Positions 44,180 through 55,140 of a DNA stretch of 64,000 nt are shown piece by piece. Both the position numbers and the translations under genes were made by a program. Location: positions 24,236,367 to 24,300,366 of the forward strand of contig CM056580.1 in NCBI GenBank assembly GCA_029721435.1, written 5' to 3'. The notes under the pieces are model-generated. The model was not told the origin of the DNA. It searched no databases and saw only the letters and a list, made by a program, of their open reading frames with translations. Numbering within the stretch: the stretch's first letter is position 1; each line of letters starts with the position of its first letter. The stretch is from Gymnothorax reevesii. Its lineage: Eukaryota; Chordata; Actinopteri; Anguilliformes; Muraenidae.

Positions 44180-44455
44180 TCAAGCATACGTCCAGTCAAG
44201 AAAATGTTGAGTTTCATTTCTAGTGCTGCAATACGTGGTAATAGCAAATAATGGCGGCAGCTATGTCACTGATGACACTGGGTTGCTGGGCCATGTGCAG
44301 CATATGCAGTCGCAAAATTAAATATTAATATCAAATTCTAAACCCCATTTTCTCTGATGAAACCCCCCAAAATATACTGGGGCCCCCTTTTAAAACTGTT
44401 CTGGCAAATACAAAATAAGCTGGAAAAGTGGAGGGTGGATATAGAATTCTCTCCC
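44180..44455 (-). repeat. uninterrupted paralogue of the repeat hosting the Gmr1-like element
   Basis: The reverse complement is colinear with 18735-18874 followed by 25249-25380. It lacks both the MITE-like unit and the LTR element. Confidence 0.65.
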
Positions 44456-45359
44456 TGAAGTTTTATGTACATTGGACGATTCCCAGAGTACTTATTCAAA
44501 GACCGAGGCTATTCACCCGGCAGCCGGGTACCAAAAAACTGTTTGACTATTTAGCCGGCAGCCGAACTTTACACATTCGTAAACAAATTTTTTTTTCCTA
44601 GTGTTTGTTGCTGTTAGTGATCTTATTTGCAGTCTGTATGGTTCTGCAATCATCTTTAACCCATTGTACTATGTTTTTGTTGCCGTATTGATTGATAATT
44701 TTAAATAAATCATCATCATCTCCTGGCTGTTTTTGGGTGAATGTTGAGATAGAAGAAACTTGTTGTACCAAAGCGGCATCTTTAGCTCCTTTGTCCTTTT
44801 CCGTTTCCAGTTTGCTGACCTACTTGGCACGTGCTATTCCATGTCTACGTGTTGGATTGGAAATTTGGTGAAATCACCTTTTGACATTTGACCTATAGCC
44901 TATGCCATTATAACAGTACTGCTATTTTATGAAAGAAAAAACATTCGAAAAATTTGTAAACACACCACATGTCCAAAATCAATTAAGTCCAGTATTTTAA
45001 AAACAAAAATATTTAACACTTAAAAAAAAAAAAAATCTTTATGCCTAAGGCATTGCCTCTGGGGCCTCGGCATGTGCCCATTGTACCCTTGTAGTTATCT
45101 GGCTATGCTTGTTCGGTGGGACAATCCTTGTGAGATAGAGCTGTTTGCACTCTCTGCTCTTGCTCCAGGTGGTTCTGGACTGGGTCAGCAGGGCGGCATT
45201 GAACACCCCAAGAGGGATATAATGCAATGTATACAGTCATCTGGAAGATCTTGACGACTTTAGCACCTTGTTCCATCATCAGGATTGAGGAGCCAACCGT
45301 TTGAAGGCCACCTAGAACAAAGTCAGACTCATCATTCTGGAGGAGACCAAAAGCATGAG

Positions 45360-45950
45360 GCAGACAGAAAAGTCCAGGATCAAAGGGTCTGAAACAGGGG
45401 TCATAGAGGAATTCACATACCTGGGACATGGGGAGTACCGGCAGCGGCATAGGTGCAGACATAAAGGCTCAAAAGCAAAAAAATAAATAAAAATCTGGCA
45501 ACCTTTAAGAAGATTAATACCAATGTTAGGGAACTAGGAACTCCAAGTAAGCGCAAATGTTTTCATCACCGACATTACATTTGTCTGTCTTCATGGATTA
45601 GTGGATTATTGAAGAACTTCATTTTTCATTAAAGTTTTAAAAGTCTTTCAACAAGTGACTGAGGTATTAGCTCAAAGTAAGGGAGCCAAATACCATCAGC
45701 AACAATGCCCTGCAGCAGTTAACCTAACAAGAGCCAACAGGGAGAACAATTAGAACCACAAAGTGGAGATGGATAGGGCACACACTGAGGAAGAGTAATT
45801 TGTACACCGCTAAAAGCTCTGGAGTGAAATTCTCGAGGACAGAGTAGAAGGAGGCCAAATAACACAGAGTCACGGTCTAACGCCTGACCTTCGAAGCACA
45901 GAAGCAAAGAACATTGCTAGGAACAGAATTATATGAGGCAACTTTAGGAG
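45360..45950 (+). pseudogene. worn LINE remnant (ORF2 C-terminal region)
   Basis: Two diagnostic pieces remain in order. VIEEFTYLGHG (near 45405-45435) corresponds to the FTYLG strand after the reverse-transcriptase core. KWRWIGHTLRKSN (near 45758-45796), followed in another frame by WNSRGQSRRRPNNT (near 45830-45870), corresponds to the C-terminal K-RWIGH-LRK and W-P-GKRKRGRP-NTW motifs of a common animal LINE type. Several frameshifts and stops lie between them, and the 5' part is missing. This is an old, inactive copy. Confidence 0.6.
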
Positions 45951-46233
45951 CCCTATGCAGCCCCTGGGACAAAGTGGATTATGTTTGTAAGTGATTCATA
46001 AGCATACAAGGGTTCTGCAGCTTTAATCATAATGTCAAGTGAACCTCTGCCAGGTAGTGCTTCTGTCAATGCTACGTTGCCATTTTAGCGATGGAATTCA
46101 GCATTTACGTCTCGTTCACTGCTGAAAGATTAAGGATAGTAAAATCATGAATATTTAATTGCTTTTGGCATCACAACAAGAAAAAAAAATAGCGCGCTAA
46201 CGCAAGCGGGACTCGTCAGCTTTGCGCTTAATT

Positions 46234-46570
46234 GGCGGCCATATTGATTATCGGAGCAGGACACAAATCGATAGAGAGCTTCCTGAAACCACCCCCAACA
46301 TACACCAAAAAATGAGACCATTTGGCCAGGTATCGGTCAGAAAGGAGAATGAAGATGGCTGCTGTGGCGGCCATATTGATTATCAGAGTGGGACATAAAT
46401 CGATAGGGAGCTTCCTCTAACCACCCTTAACATACCACCAGAAATGAGAGAATTTGGCCATGGCTTTTTTCAGCTATCGTCCGGAAACGAGAAGTTCACA
46501 GACAGACAGACGGACGCAGCTTGCCACGACAATATCCCTCCACAACTTTCGTCGACTGAGGGGTAAAAAC
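46234..46570. repeat. 132-bp tandem duplication plus GACAGACA-type tail
   Basis: GGCGGCCATATTGATTATC starts at 46234 and again at 46366. Both are followed by GGACAxAAATCGATAG, GAGCTTCCT and ACCACCC text. The tail at 46499-46568 resembles the end of the repeat at 11260-11545. Confidence 0.75.
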
Positions 46571-47174
46571 TATACTTGAAAGGGTACTTGTCATGAAAGA
46601 AATCTGAATGAAATCCACCTGTATATTGATTTCTTCTGTACAGAACAGTCAATAGAGGGTCGATTTTGAGGACCCCCAAGTTTAGCAGTTACTCTTCATT
46701 TTACTGTATGAAACATGTTATTTCGAAATCCTGCTGCTTCCAACATGACAGACCTGCTCTGTATGGTTAACACTTTCAAGCTTTGCCTGAGTGTTTCACC
46801 CCCACCATAGGTAGTTAAAATGGATGAAGCAACTGAGACATCCATGACTGGATCTAGCGGGGTGCCAGGGGTGGGCTACACCCCCCCCCCAGATGTTTAC
46901 TGTGCACCCCCCAGCACCTCCTGACTTACCAACATATATTTTGGCGCAATTAAAAGGAGTGTGTAATGCGAATTTAATGAGAATGTAATGTGATTTCCTT
47001 GGCTATTTGAACAGCACCATTTTCTCATTTTGAAACCGGATGTAATTTGTATTGGACGAGAATGTGAATTGAAGATCCACGGAGAAGTGAGGAGTATATC
47101 TACGGGTGGATCTCACCGTATTGGACGAGAACCAGAGGATAGCCTCGCCCCTGAAGCATATTCTGGCTTTATCC

Positions 47175-47240
47175 CAGTGGCGGATCTAGAAAATTTTACA
47201 TGGGGTGGCAGAGGGGTGGTAAGAGGTCTGGGAGGGGTGG
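47175..47240. mobile_element. hAT-like left terminus
   Basis: CAGTGGCGGATCTAGAAAAT followed by ACATGGGGTGGCAGAGGGG, the typical start of a fish hAT (Charlie-like) element. No right end or target duplication identified, so the extent is unknown. Confidence 0.45.
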
Positions 47241-47624
47241 CATGGGACGTCGTCAGTGCGGTATTAGGAAATTCCCAATTCCAATGAAGTTGGTACATTG
47301 TATAAAACGTGTATTTAAACAATACGATAATTTGAAAATCTCATAAACCCATATTTTATTCACAATAGGGCATAGACAACATATCAGATGTTTTAAGTAA
47401 AGAAAGGCAGGCGTTCACCAATCTGCAAAAACACTGCTTCTAAAAATTGGGGAAAAATTCCAGAAAAATATTCTTCAATATATTTATTGTACAGTGTGTC
47501 CAAAAAAAAGGAAACCAAGAAAAAATGGTTAATTCAATAACAATTACTAAGCAGTCTTTGATAAAAAATGGCATTTGGAGTTATATAACTGTCTCTTGTA
47601 CAAAATGATATCAAAATGATATCT

Positions 47625-48426
47625 ATGCTAACGACTGTACATATTCGCCATGATCATAATATGAGATCAGATTGCATTTCAGCTGTAACTTTCTTGTGTG
47701 ATATGGAAATTGAGTGATGTTAATGTTTTAATGCTAATGCTAACATGCTAATGCTAGCGATCTAAAGCATGTGCTAATATTTGGTCGTTTTCATACTCTA
47801 CGTGTCCTCCATGATGATAATTAGAGATCAGATGGCATTTCAGCTTAACCTTCTTGTATAATAAGCAAATTGAGTAATGTTAATGTTTGAATGCTAATGC
47901 CAAAATGATAATTCTAACATGCTAATGCTAAAATGCTAATGCTGGCCATCTATTGCAAGTGCTAATATCTGGTCGTTTTCATACTGTACGTGTCCTCTAT
48001 GATGATAGTATGAGATCAGATGGCATTTCAGCTGAACCCTTCTTGTATATTACGTAAATTGAGAGATGTTAATGTTTGAATGCTAATGCTAGCGATCTAA
48101 TGCTAGTGCTAATATCTGCTCGTTTTCAAACTGTACGTGTCCTCTGTGATGATAATATGAGATCAGGTGGCATTTCAGCTTAACCCTTCTTGTATAATAA
48201 GCAAATTGATTAATGTTAATGTTTGAATGGTAATGCCAACATGTTAATTCTAAAATGCTAATGCTAGCGATCTATTGAGTGTGCTAATATCTGGTCGTTT
48301 TCATACTGTACGTGTCCTCTATGATGGTAATTTGAGATCTGATGGCATTTCCGCTTAACCTTTTTTCTATAATAAGCAAATTGAGTAATGTTAATGTTTG
48401 AATACTAATGCCAACATGATATTTCT
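47625..48426 (-). repeat. satellite block, reverse orientation
   Basis: Tandem units of the same satellite as 55141-64000 but reverse-complemented, for example GGTCGTTTTCATACTGTACG, TGTCCTCTATGATG, GAGATCAGATGGCATTTCAG. Units are more diverged from each other than in the large array. The block is cut at 48426 by the L1-like insertion and resumes at 51937. Confidence 0.9.
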
Positions 48427-48582
48427 GTTTCAATATTTTTATTATTATTATCTTTGTGCTGTTTCAATTTACATTTTGATAATTGGAGAATAAAGAAGCA
48501 ATCAAAGTATACAGCACCTATTACAGAGGTACATACTTAAACACATTATTCTCAAAATTTATTTTTAAGTATTACCTATATG

Positions 48583-48609
48583 CCCTCCCACCCCTACCCC
48601 ACCCACCCC
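48583..48609 (-). promoter_or_regulatory. G-quadruplex-type motif in the L1-like 3' UTR
   Basis: On the sense (minus) strand there are six G-runs of 3-4 bases separated by 1-2 bases (GGGGTGGGTGGGGTAGGGG then TGGGAGGG). Mammalian L1 3' UTRs carry similar G-rich tracts. Confidence 0.75.
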
Positions 48610-48639
48610 AAGCTACAGGGGGAAAAAAATAAAATAAAG

Positions 48640-48930
48640 ATAATAATAATACACATATACATACATATACACATACACATATATACATATATATACACAT
48701 ACATATATATACATACACTTGCACACATACACGTATAAATTCATTACTATCATTATTATTATTATCAGCATTAATATCACCATCATCATTATTATTATTA
48801 CCACCATTACCATCATCATCGCCACCATTATTAATAACAAGGACCAAAAATAAATAAATATTATTAACACAAACACAGACAATCACACGCACGCGCGTGC
48901 ACACACACACACACACACACACACAGGCAC
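48640..48930. repeat. compound microsatellites in the L1-like 3' UTR
   Basis: (TA/CA)n at 48651-48735, (ATT/ATC)n at about 48745-48830, and (CA)n at 48900-48925. Confidence 0.9.
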
Positions 48931-49394
48931 ACACACACAAACGGGGAGCAGTATTATATTACATCTCAATACAACATTAATCAGAATTACACAAATATAT
49001 CGTCCCCATCCAGAGAGAACCGTCCCACTCTCATATATTAAAATCCTAAACTACATCTCGGGGGGAACGGGGCATAAATTATCCCACCAGAAGTTAATAC
49101 GCCGATCTCTAATTCTTGATGAATAGAGTAACAGATCATCTTAAGAGAGAGGGGAACATGGTTCTCTCTGGAAGGCATCGACGTAGTACATACAGAAATT
49201 CATACTTAAATAATACCATACACAAATACACTCATTGCCTTACATAGTTAGCATTCAATATCGATACATTCATATACTTCTGCAGCTCAACTTGTAAATC
49301 ATCCTCTATACTTGCCAAGACTGGTTGCCAGGTATGCATAAATTCAGCCAACCTGTTGTTAACTATAAGACAACCTTTCAAGTGGAATTAAATT

Positions 49395-51777
49395 TTAAAA
49401 ATTTTCAAACCAAAGTGAGACATCAGGTGAATCATAACCAATCCACTTTTTAAGAATACATAACCTTGCAGCATACCAACATGTTCTCAATACATGTTTA
49501 AATTTCACAGCAGACTTTCCTACTTCATCTAATCCTAAGATACAGATTTCTGGGTGTAAAGTTGATCTACATCCTAATATACCATCAATTTTCCTCTTAA
49601 CACCTTTCCAAAATTCAGCAATATTTGGGCATTTCCAGAAGACATGAAAATATGTAGCTTCCTCAGTATTACATTTTGGACAAATTGCAAAGCCATCAGG
49701 ATCATATTTGGATCGTATAAACTGAGTAACATGCAGCTTATGAATAATTTTAAATTGTGTTTCATGAGACCTACTAGAAGTACTCATCTTTTTTTCCATG
49801 TATTAATATTGTTTGCCAATCATTTTGACTAATTGCGGTCCCAAAATCTACTTCCCAGGAACATCTAGTTGCCTCAGTATCAGTCTTATCACCATTTACT
49901 AATTCCATATACAAGTAACTTAATGTCTTTTTCTGTATAGAAGCTGATTTAAACAACAACTTTTCTGGAAAGCTTATCTCAGCTCTTTTCCTATATTGAG
50001 GAGTAGAATAAACATAACTCCTCAATTGCAAATATCTAAAAAATTGTCTTTGTTCTAATCCATACTCTATCCTCAATTGAGAGAATGATTTCATTACCAA
50101 TCCATCAAACAGATCTTTTATATGAATTATCCCTGCTTCCCTCCATCTCCTGAATCCAGTGTCTCCACAAGAGGGAGGGAAGTGTGGGTTATTTACCACA
50201 GGAACGAGAGAGGATATGGATCCCACCAAACCATAATATTTACGGAGTTTGTACCAAGTACTTAAAATATTTTTAACTATAAAATTACCGTGTATCAAAG
50301 TATGCAGACTACTACTTTCTATAAAAGGCAAATCAGATGGTACTAATGATTCACACCCTATCATTTCTAAATCAGTGAGTATTGTTTTATAATCCTCTTT
50401 TAGCCAGTATAACATATGTCTCATTTGAGAAGCCCAGTGATAAAGCCTAAAATTTGGTACTGAGAGACCTACTTTAAATATAGGAAGCTGCAATTTAACC
50501 AGCTTAAGTCTTGGTCTTTTATTATCCCATATAAATTGACATAGATATTTCTGCACATTCCTGAAATATTTTAATGGTATATCTATTGGCATCATTTGAA
50601 TAGGATACAATATCCTCGGTAAGAAGATCATTTTAATTAATGCAATCCTCCCCCCATAGAGAGACGTAGCACGGAACATCTGTTTAAATCACTTTTAATC
50701 TTAGCTATAATCGGTACCAGGTTGTGTTTTATTAATTTCTGCAGCTCATATGGAACAAAAATCCCAAGATATTTAATACCACATCTAGTGATCTTAAATG
50801 GGGTGTCATGCTTACCTTCTCTTAATCTGCCCATTGGTAGGGCCACTGATTTCCCAAGGTTAATCTTATATCCTGAGAAATTACTAAAAATATTAATAAC
50901 CTCACGAAGTTCTGGCAGAGAAGTGCTTGGGTTGGTTAAAAACAACAAAACATCATCTGCATACAAAACAATTTTGTGAGTAATATTCTTAGTTTTTATA
51001 CCAGTTATTCTTTCATTTGATCTAATGGCTTCCGCCAAGGGTTCCATAACAAGAGCAAACAAAAGCGGTGAAAGGGGACAGCCTTGTCTTGTGCCCCTGT
51101 TTATGGAAAATGTAGGTGAGATTGTTCCGTTCACTGAGATCATTGATTTTGGGTCGGTATAAAGCAATTTAACCAAACGTATAAGTTTCAGGAAACTCAA
51201 ATTTATTTAAAATCTTAAAGAGATATATCCATTCAATTCTATCAAATGCTTTCTCTGCATCTAGGCTCACTATATATGCATCATTGTCCTTGGTTTTAAT
51301 GTACTGCATAACTCCCAACAATCTTCTAATATTAGAACAAGCCAGTCTCCCAGGAATGAATCCTGTCTGATCTGGAGATACAAGCCGTGGAATAATAGAG
51401 TTAAGTATTCGGGCTAAAAATTTTGCCAATATTTTGGAATCAGTATTTTGATTTGAAATGGGCCTGTATGAAGCAGGGTCTTCAGAATCTTTACCTTCTT
51501 TTAAAATAACTGTTATTGTAGCCAATTGTAAAGGAGAAGGGAGGCTTCCAACTAGAAGAGAGTGTTCAAACATATTATTCAATAGGGGGGCAAGTGTATT
51601 TTTAAATGTTTTGTTGACCTCAGCTGGAAAACCATCCGGGCCACTTGCTTTCCCAGTTGACAGCGAGTCAATTGCATTTATAATTTCACCAACAGTCATT
51701 TCTGCACCCAGATTCATCCTTTCCTTTGTAGCCAATTGGGGAAGGGAAATACTTTCAAAAAAATTATTCATTTTCAT
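49395..51777 (-). pseudogene. L1-like reverse transcriptase ORF, broken by frameshifts
   Basis: Minus-strand pieces in order: 51777-51169 (SLSTGKASGPDGFPAEV, SYRPISNQNTDSKILAK, QTGFIPGR, VSLDAEKAFDRIEW), 51200-50637 (NRGTRQGCPLSPLLFAL, KIVLYADDVLLFL with the catalytic YADD), 50679-49774 (YGGRIALIKMIFLPRILYP, FIWDNKRPRL) and 49799-49395 (CPKCNTEEATYFHVFWKC, the cysteine-rich L1 tail). Neighbouring pieces lie in different frames, so there are at least three frameshifts. The style (LLNV-like PLSPLLFAL, FxWxxKRPRL, C-terminal CxxC...H...C) is that of fish L1-clade ORF2. It would act in target-primed reverse transcription; this copy cannot. Confidence 0.9.
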
Positions 51778-51936
51778 CTCCGTATCAAAAGACTGTGGGA
51801 GCTCAGACCTATAAAGATTTTTATAAAATTCACAAAAGACAGAACAAATATCATTTGTTAAACAATGAGATTAACCAGTTTTTTCTTTTACCTTGGTAAT
51901 AGTTTTATGTCTAGATCGATCATTTATCAATCATAA

Positions 51937-52068
51937 AACATGTTATTTCTAACATGTTAATGCTAAAATGCTAATGCTGGCGATCTAAAGCTAGTGCTAA
52001 TATCTGGTCGTTTTTATACCATACGTGTCCTCTATGATGGTAATTTGAGATCAGATGGCATTTTCGCT
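51937..52068 (-). repeat. satellite block, reverse orientation, after the L1-like insertion
   Basis: Continuation of the block at 47625-48426, ending where the orientation flips in GGCATTTTCGCTACCATTAG. Confidence 0.85.
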
Positions 52069-52495
52069 ACCATTAGCATGTTAGCATGAGCATTCAAACA
52101 TTAATGTAACTCAATTTCCATTTTTCCACAAGAAGGGTTAAGCTGAAATGCCCTCTGATCTCATATTAACATCATAGAGGACACGTACAGTCTGAAAATT
52201 ACCAGATATTAGCACTGTCATTAGATCGCTAGCATTTGCATGTTAGAATTAGCAAGTAAGCATTAACATTCAAACATTAACCTCACCCAATTTGATTATT
52301 ATACCAGGAGGGTTAAGCTGAAATGCCATCTGATCTCATACTCCCATCATAGAGGACACGTACAGTATGAAAACGACCAGATATAAGCACTCACATCAGA
52401 TTGCTAGCATTAGCATGTTAGCATTAGCATTCAAACATTTATATCACTCAATTTCCATTTCACACAAGAAGGGTTAAGCTGAAATGCCATCTGAT
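52069..52495 (+). repeat. satellite block, forward orientation
   Basis: From about 52069 the units run in the orientation of the large array (TTAGCATGTTAGCATGAGCA, AAGAAGGGTTAAGCTGAAAT). Ends at 52495 where the LINE begins. Confidence 0.88.
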
Positions 52496-55140
52496 TACAT
52501 TACTCCTGGGAGATTATAATAAGGATTGGGCAGACAGATCCTCTAATACAGCTAAGAACACTATTAGGATTTTGAACTTAGCACAACTTATTAGTGTGCC
52601 CACTCGAGTCACGCCTACTAGTCAATCCTTACTCGACTGGATTTTGGTGTCACATCCTAACAGATACATCTAATCAGGAATCATGTCTGACTGCTTTAGT
52701 GACCATTGCACTATTTTTTGCATTTGGAAAATTAAATTACCCAAACTCCCTCCAAAACTAGTCAAAATTAGGCAAGATAAGAAACTCAATATTGATGCAT
52801 TTATTCATGATCTACTTTCTATTAACTGGGACCGTTACAAAATCATTTCTAATGTTCACGATGCATGGGAATTTTTACACTCTGAACTTACAAAAATTAT
52901 TGACAAACATGCCCCCTTCAAAACTATTAAAGTCAAGGGCAGTCATCTTCCTTGGATCACATCAGATCTTATAAGCACCTTCAGGCAGAGAGACAAAGCA
53001 TGGCCTGTGTATTGCAGGACAAGAGATCCTGCTGACTGGGAGACATACAGATTGCTGAGAAACAAAAGCAAAACTGCTACTAGAAACTCAAAATCACATT
53101 ACTATAATGAATCCCTTACCAGCGATTATAAAAATCCTAAGCAATTCTGGAAAAAAATTAAAACATTAACCAATGCACCTGACAAATCTGTTCATCATAA
53201 TCAGCTAAAAGTCAACAACACCATATTACACAATCCTCTTCCAGTAGCTCAAGCCTTTAATCAACACTTCTCCTCAGTCTGCAGTGCTACATCTGATCCC
53301 TATGTCCTTAACAATACACCACGTTGCCCCAGCACATTCTCCTTCAGGAGAGTCTCACCTGTTGAAGTCCTGAATGCAATCAGAGAGCTTAAAGCATGCA
53401 GTAGTCCCGGCTTAGATGGTGTTGAAGCCAAATTTTTGAAACTTGCGCAACACATTCTCATGTACCCTCTCTGCGACCTTTTTAATTTATCCCTCTCTAC
53501 CCATGACATACCCTCGATTTGGAAATGGTCACGTATCACACCACTCCACAAAGCAGGCAACCAACTTGATCCCAACAACTACAGACCAATATCAATTATT
53601 TGTTCAATAGCTAAAGTCTTCGAAAAATTAATCTATTACCAACTGTTCACTTATCTCACCAAACACAATATCCTGTCTCCTGTTCAATCTGGTTTTCGTC
53701 CAAATCACTCAACAACTACTGCCCTACTTAAACTTACCAACGACATACACTCTGCATCTGCTAATCGCAAAATTACCGGTGCAATATTTATTGACCTTAC
53801 TAAGGCATTTGACCTTGTTGATCACTACCTACTTCTGGACAAACTATATTCTATTGGTATGACACAAAATTCTTTACTTTGGTTTAATGCATATCTGCAC
53901 AATAGAAAACATTGTGTTGTCATTCAGGGCACCAAATCCGACCTAGTAGTTCAGGAACGTGGCGTGCCGCAGGGCTCAACCCTAGGACCACTCTTGTTTT
54001 CAATATTTATTAATGATCTTCCTTCCCTTTTCTCTGGCTGTAACTGTCAACTCTATGCTGATGACACAGTCATATATACTTCACTACTTAACCTTTCACA
54101 GACTCAGTCAACATTGCAGGTCAATTTCAATTATCTAGAATCATGGCTCATAGCGAATAAATTACTTATCAACAAAACTAAAACAAACCTGATGCTCTTT
54201 GGTACCAAACAAAATCTTACAGCACAAACTAACAATCAATCTTTAAATATTTCTTGCCTTGATGGTACTCAACTGTTTAAAGTTCAACAAATTAAATATC
54301 TTGGCCTTTGGCTTGACCCTAATCTATCATTTAAATTTCATATTGATAACATTGTCCGGAAAATCAACTTCAGCACTGGTGTTCTCTACCGTAACAAAAA
54401 ATGTTTTACTTTTACAGTAATAAAAAAACTTTTTCAACAACTCATATTACCAATTCTTGATTATGCAGACATAATGTACCAAACTGCCACCCCTAAAACA
54501 AACCTTCTCCCTCTCAATGCAGTATACAACCGCCTATGCAGATTTATCCTTGACTGTCCATATACGACCCACCACTGTACCCTGTATGAAAACCTCAACC
54601 TACCATCTCCCACTTCAAGAAGACAGCAGCACTGGCTGCAGTTTATCTTGAAATGCATTCACTTTACCTACCCACAATATCTGAAACAACTGCTCATACC
54701 ATACACATCATCACATCAACTTAGACACTGTTCACAGGTTTACTTTAATATACCCACATCAGCTGGCAAAAAATCATTTATGTTTAAGGCTCCCTGTGAC
54801 TGGAACAACCTACCTGTCCATATCCGTTCGATAACGTCTTTTCAATTGTTCAAAACTGCGCTGTCCTCTCATCTTGAAACTACCTGCTCTTGCTTTCACT
54901 AATCATCTATATCATAATAATAGAACAATTATGCAATGATCCATGTGTTTTGTCTTTGTGTCTTGTTGTTTTGTTCTCGTATATGCTGTGTTGTTTTGTG
55001 TTCTTTTGTTTTTCTGTCTAGTTGATTTGTCTGTATAATATTGTCTGTCTTTATGAAGTGTATTTGTATGAAGAGGACACCCTCGAAAACGAGATGGTTT
55101 CATCTCAAGGGATTGTTCCTAATAAAGAATTTCAAATAAT
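52496..55140 (+). mobile_element. 5'-truncated LINE inserted in satellite
   Basis: Starts inside the endonuclease domain (LLLGDYN), runs through reverse transcriptase, and ends with a 3' UTR containing ACCCTCGAAAACGAGATGG, TCATCTCAAGGGATTGTTCC and a terminal AATAAAGAATTTCAAATAAT. Satellite flanks are at 52495 and 55141. The satellite sequence is not continuous across it (roughly 60 bp of monomer missing), so insertion came with a small target deletion and no clear duplication. Confidence 0.88.
52683..54902 (+). CDS. LINE reverse transcriptase, long intact open frame (partial ORF2)
   Basis: 739 codons. It begins at the end of the endonuclease domain (the SDH motif is in CFSDHCTIF). A linker follows, then reverse transcriptase from about residue 220: ACSSPGLDGVEAKFLK, NYRPISIICSIAKVFEKLIY, QSGFRPNHSTTTALLKL, FIDLTKAFDLVDH, GVPQGSTLGPLLFSIFINDL and the catalytic YADDTVIYTS (54054-54083). 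The tail (LPILDYADIMYQT, SFMFKAPCDWNNLP) matches the CR1/L2/Rex-type ORF2 end. A TAA at 52671-52673 separates it from the upstream endonuclease remnant (52496-52670) in the same frame. The open frame suggests a comparatively young insertion, but the missing 5' end and promoter make independent activity unlikely. Confidence 0.9.
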   Translation: MSDCFSDHCTIFCIWKIKLPKLPPKLVKIRQDKKLNIDAFIHDLLSINWDRYKIISNVHDAWEFLHSELTKIIDKHAPFKTIKVKGSHLPWITSDLISTFRQRDKAWPVYCRTRDPADWETYRLLRNKSKTATRNSKSHYYNESLTSDYKNPKQFWKKIKTLTNAPDKSVHHNQLKVNNTILHNPLPVAQAFNQHFSSVCSATSDPYVLNNTPRCPSTFSFRRVSPVEVLNAIRELKACSSPGLDGVEAKFLKLAQHILMYPLCDLFNLSLSTHDIPSIWKWSRITPLHKAGNQLDPNNYRPISIICSIAKVFEKLIYYQLFTYLTKHNILSPVQSGFRPNHSTTTALLKLTNDIHSASANRKITGAIFIDLTKAFDLVDHYLLLDKLYSIGMTQNSLLWFNAYLHNRKHCVVIQGTKSDLVVQERGVPQGSTLGPLLFSIFINDLPSLFSGCNCQLYADDTVIYTSLLNLSQTQSTLQVNFNYLESWLIANKLLINKTKTNLMLFGTKQNLTAQTNNQSLNISCLDGTQLFKVQQIKYLGLWLDPNLSFKFHIDNIVRKINFSTGVLYRNKKCFTFTVIKKLFQQLILPILDYADIMYQTATPKTNLLPLNAVYNRLCRFILDCPYTTHHCTLYENLNLPSPTSRRQQHWLQFILKCIHFTYPQYLKQLLIPYTSSHQLRHCSQVYFNIPTSAGKKSFMFKAPCDWNNLPVHIRSITSFQLFKTALSSHLETTCSCFH

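Larger units (their letters stand above)
40582..45359. other. non-coding region with dispersed repeats
   Basis: No gene recognised. It includes an AT-rich fold-back stretch at about 41530-41680 (TAGGTACACAT/ATGTACCTA), a (TG)n microsatellite at 43738-43789, and the repeat at 44180-44455. Open frames at 42086-42328 and 42682-43032 resemble no known protein. Confidence 0.45.
45951..47624. other. non-coding region with repeat fragments
   Basis: Contains the 132-bp tandem duplication (46234-46500), a C-rich stretch at 46880-46892, and a hAT-like terminus (CAGTGGCGGATCTAGAAAAT from 47175) without an identified partner end. No host exon seen. Confidence 0.45.
48427..51936 (-). mobile_element. L1-like LINE, 5'-truncated, inserted in satellite
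   Basis: Flanked by AACATGATATTTCT (48413-48426) and AACATGTTATTTCT (51937-51950), a 14-bp target duplication with one mismatch. The satellite text is continuous across it. Coding is on the minus strand. The endonuclease domain and first ORF are absent, so the copy is 5'-truncated near the reverse-transcriptase start. The long 3' UTR (48427-49394) has a G-rich motif and microsatellites. Confidence 0.9.

Noticed and set aside
45045..45462. 119-codon minus-strand frame and overlapping plus-strand frames
   Set aside because: No recognisable domain; the plus-strand text just to the right is LINE-derived, so this is probably decayed LINE sequence.
48572..48940. 122-codon minus-strand frame of CV repeats
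   Set aside because: Translation of the CA and ATT microsatellites in the L1-like 3' UTR.
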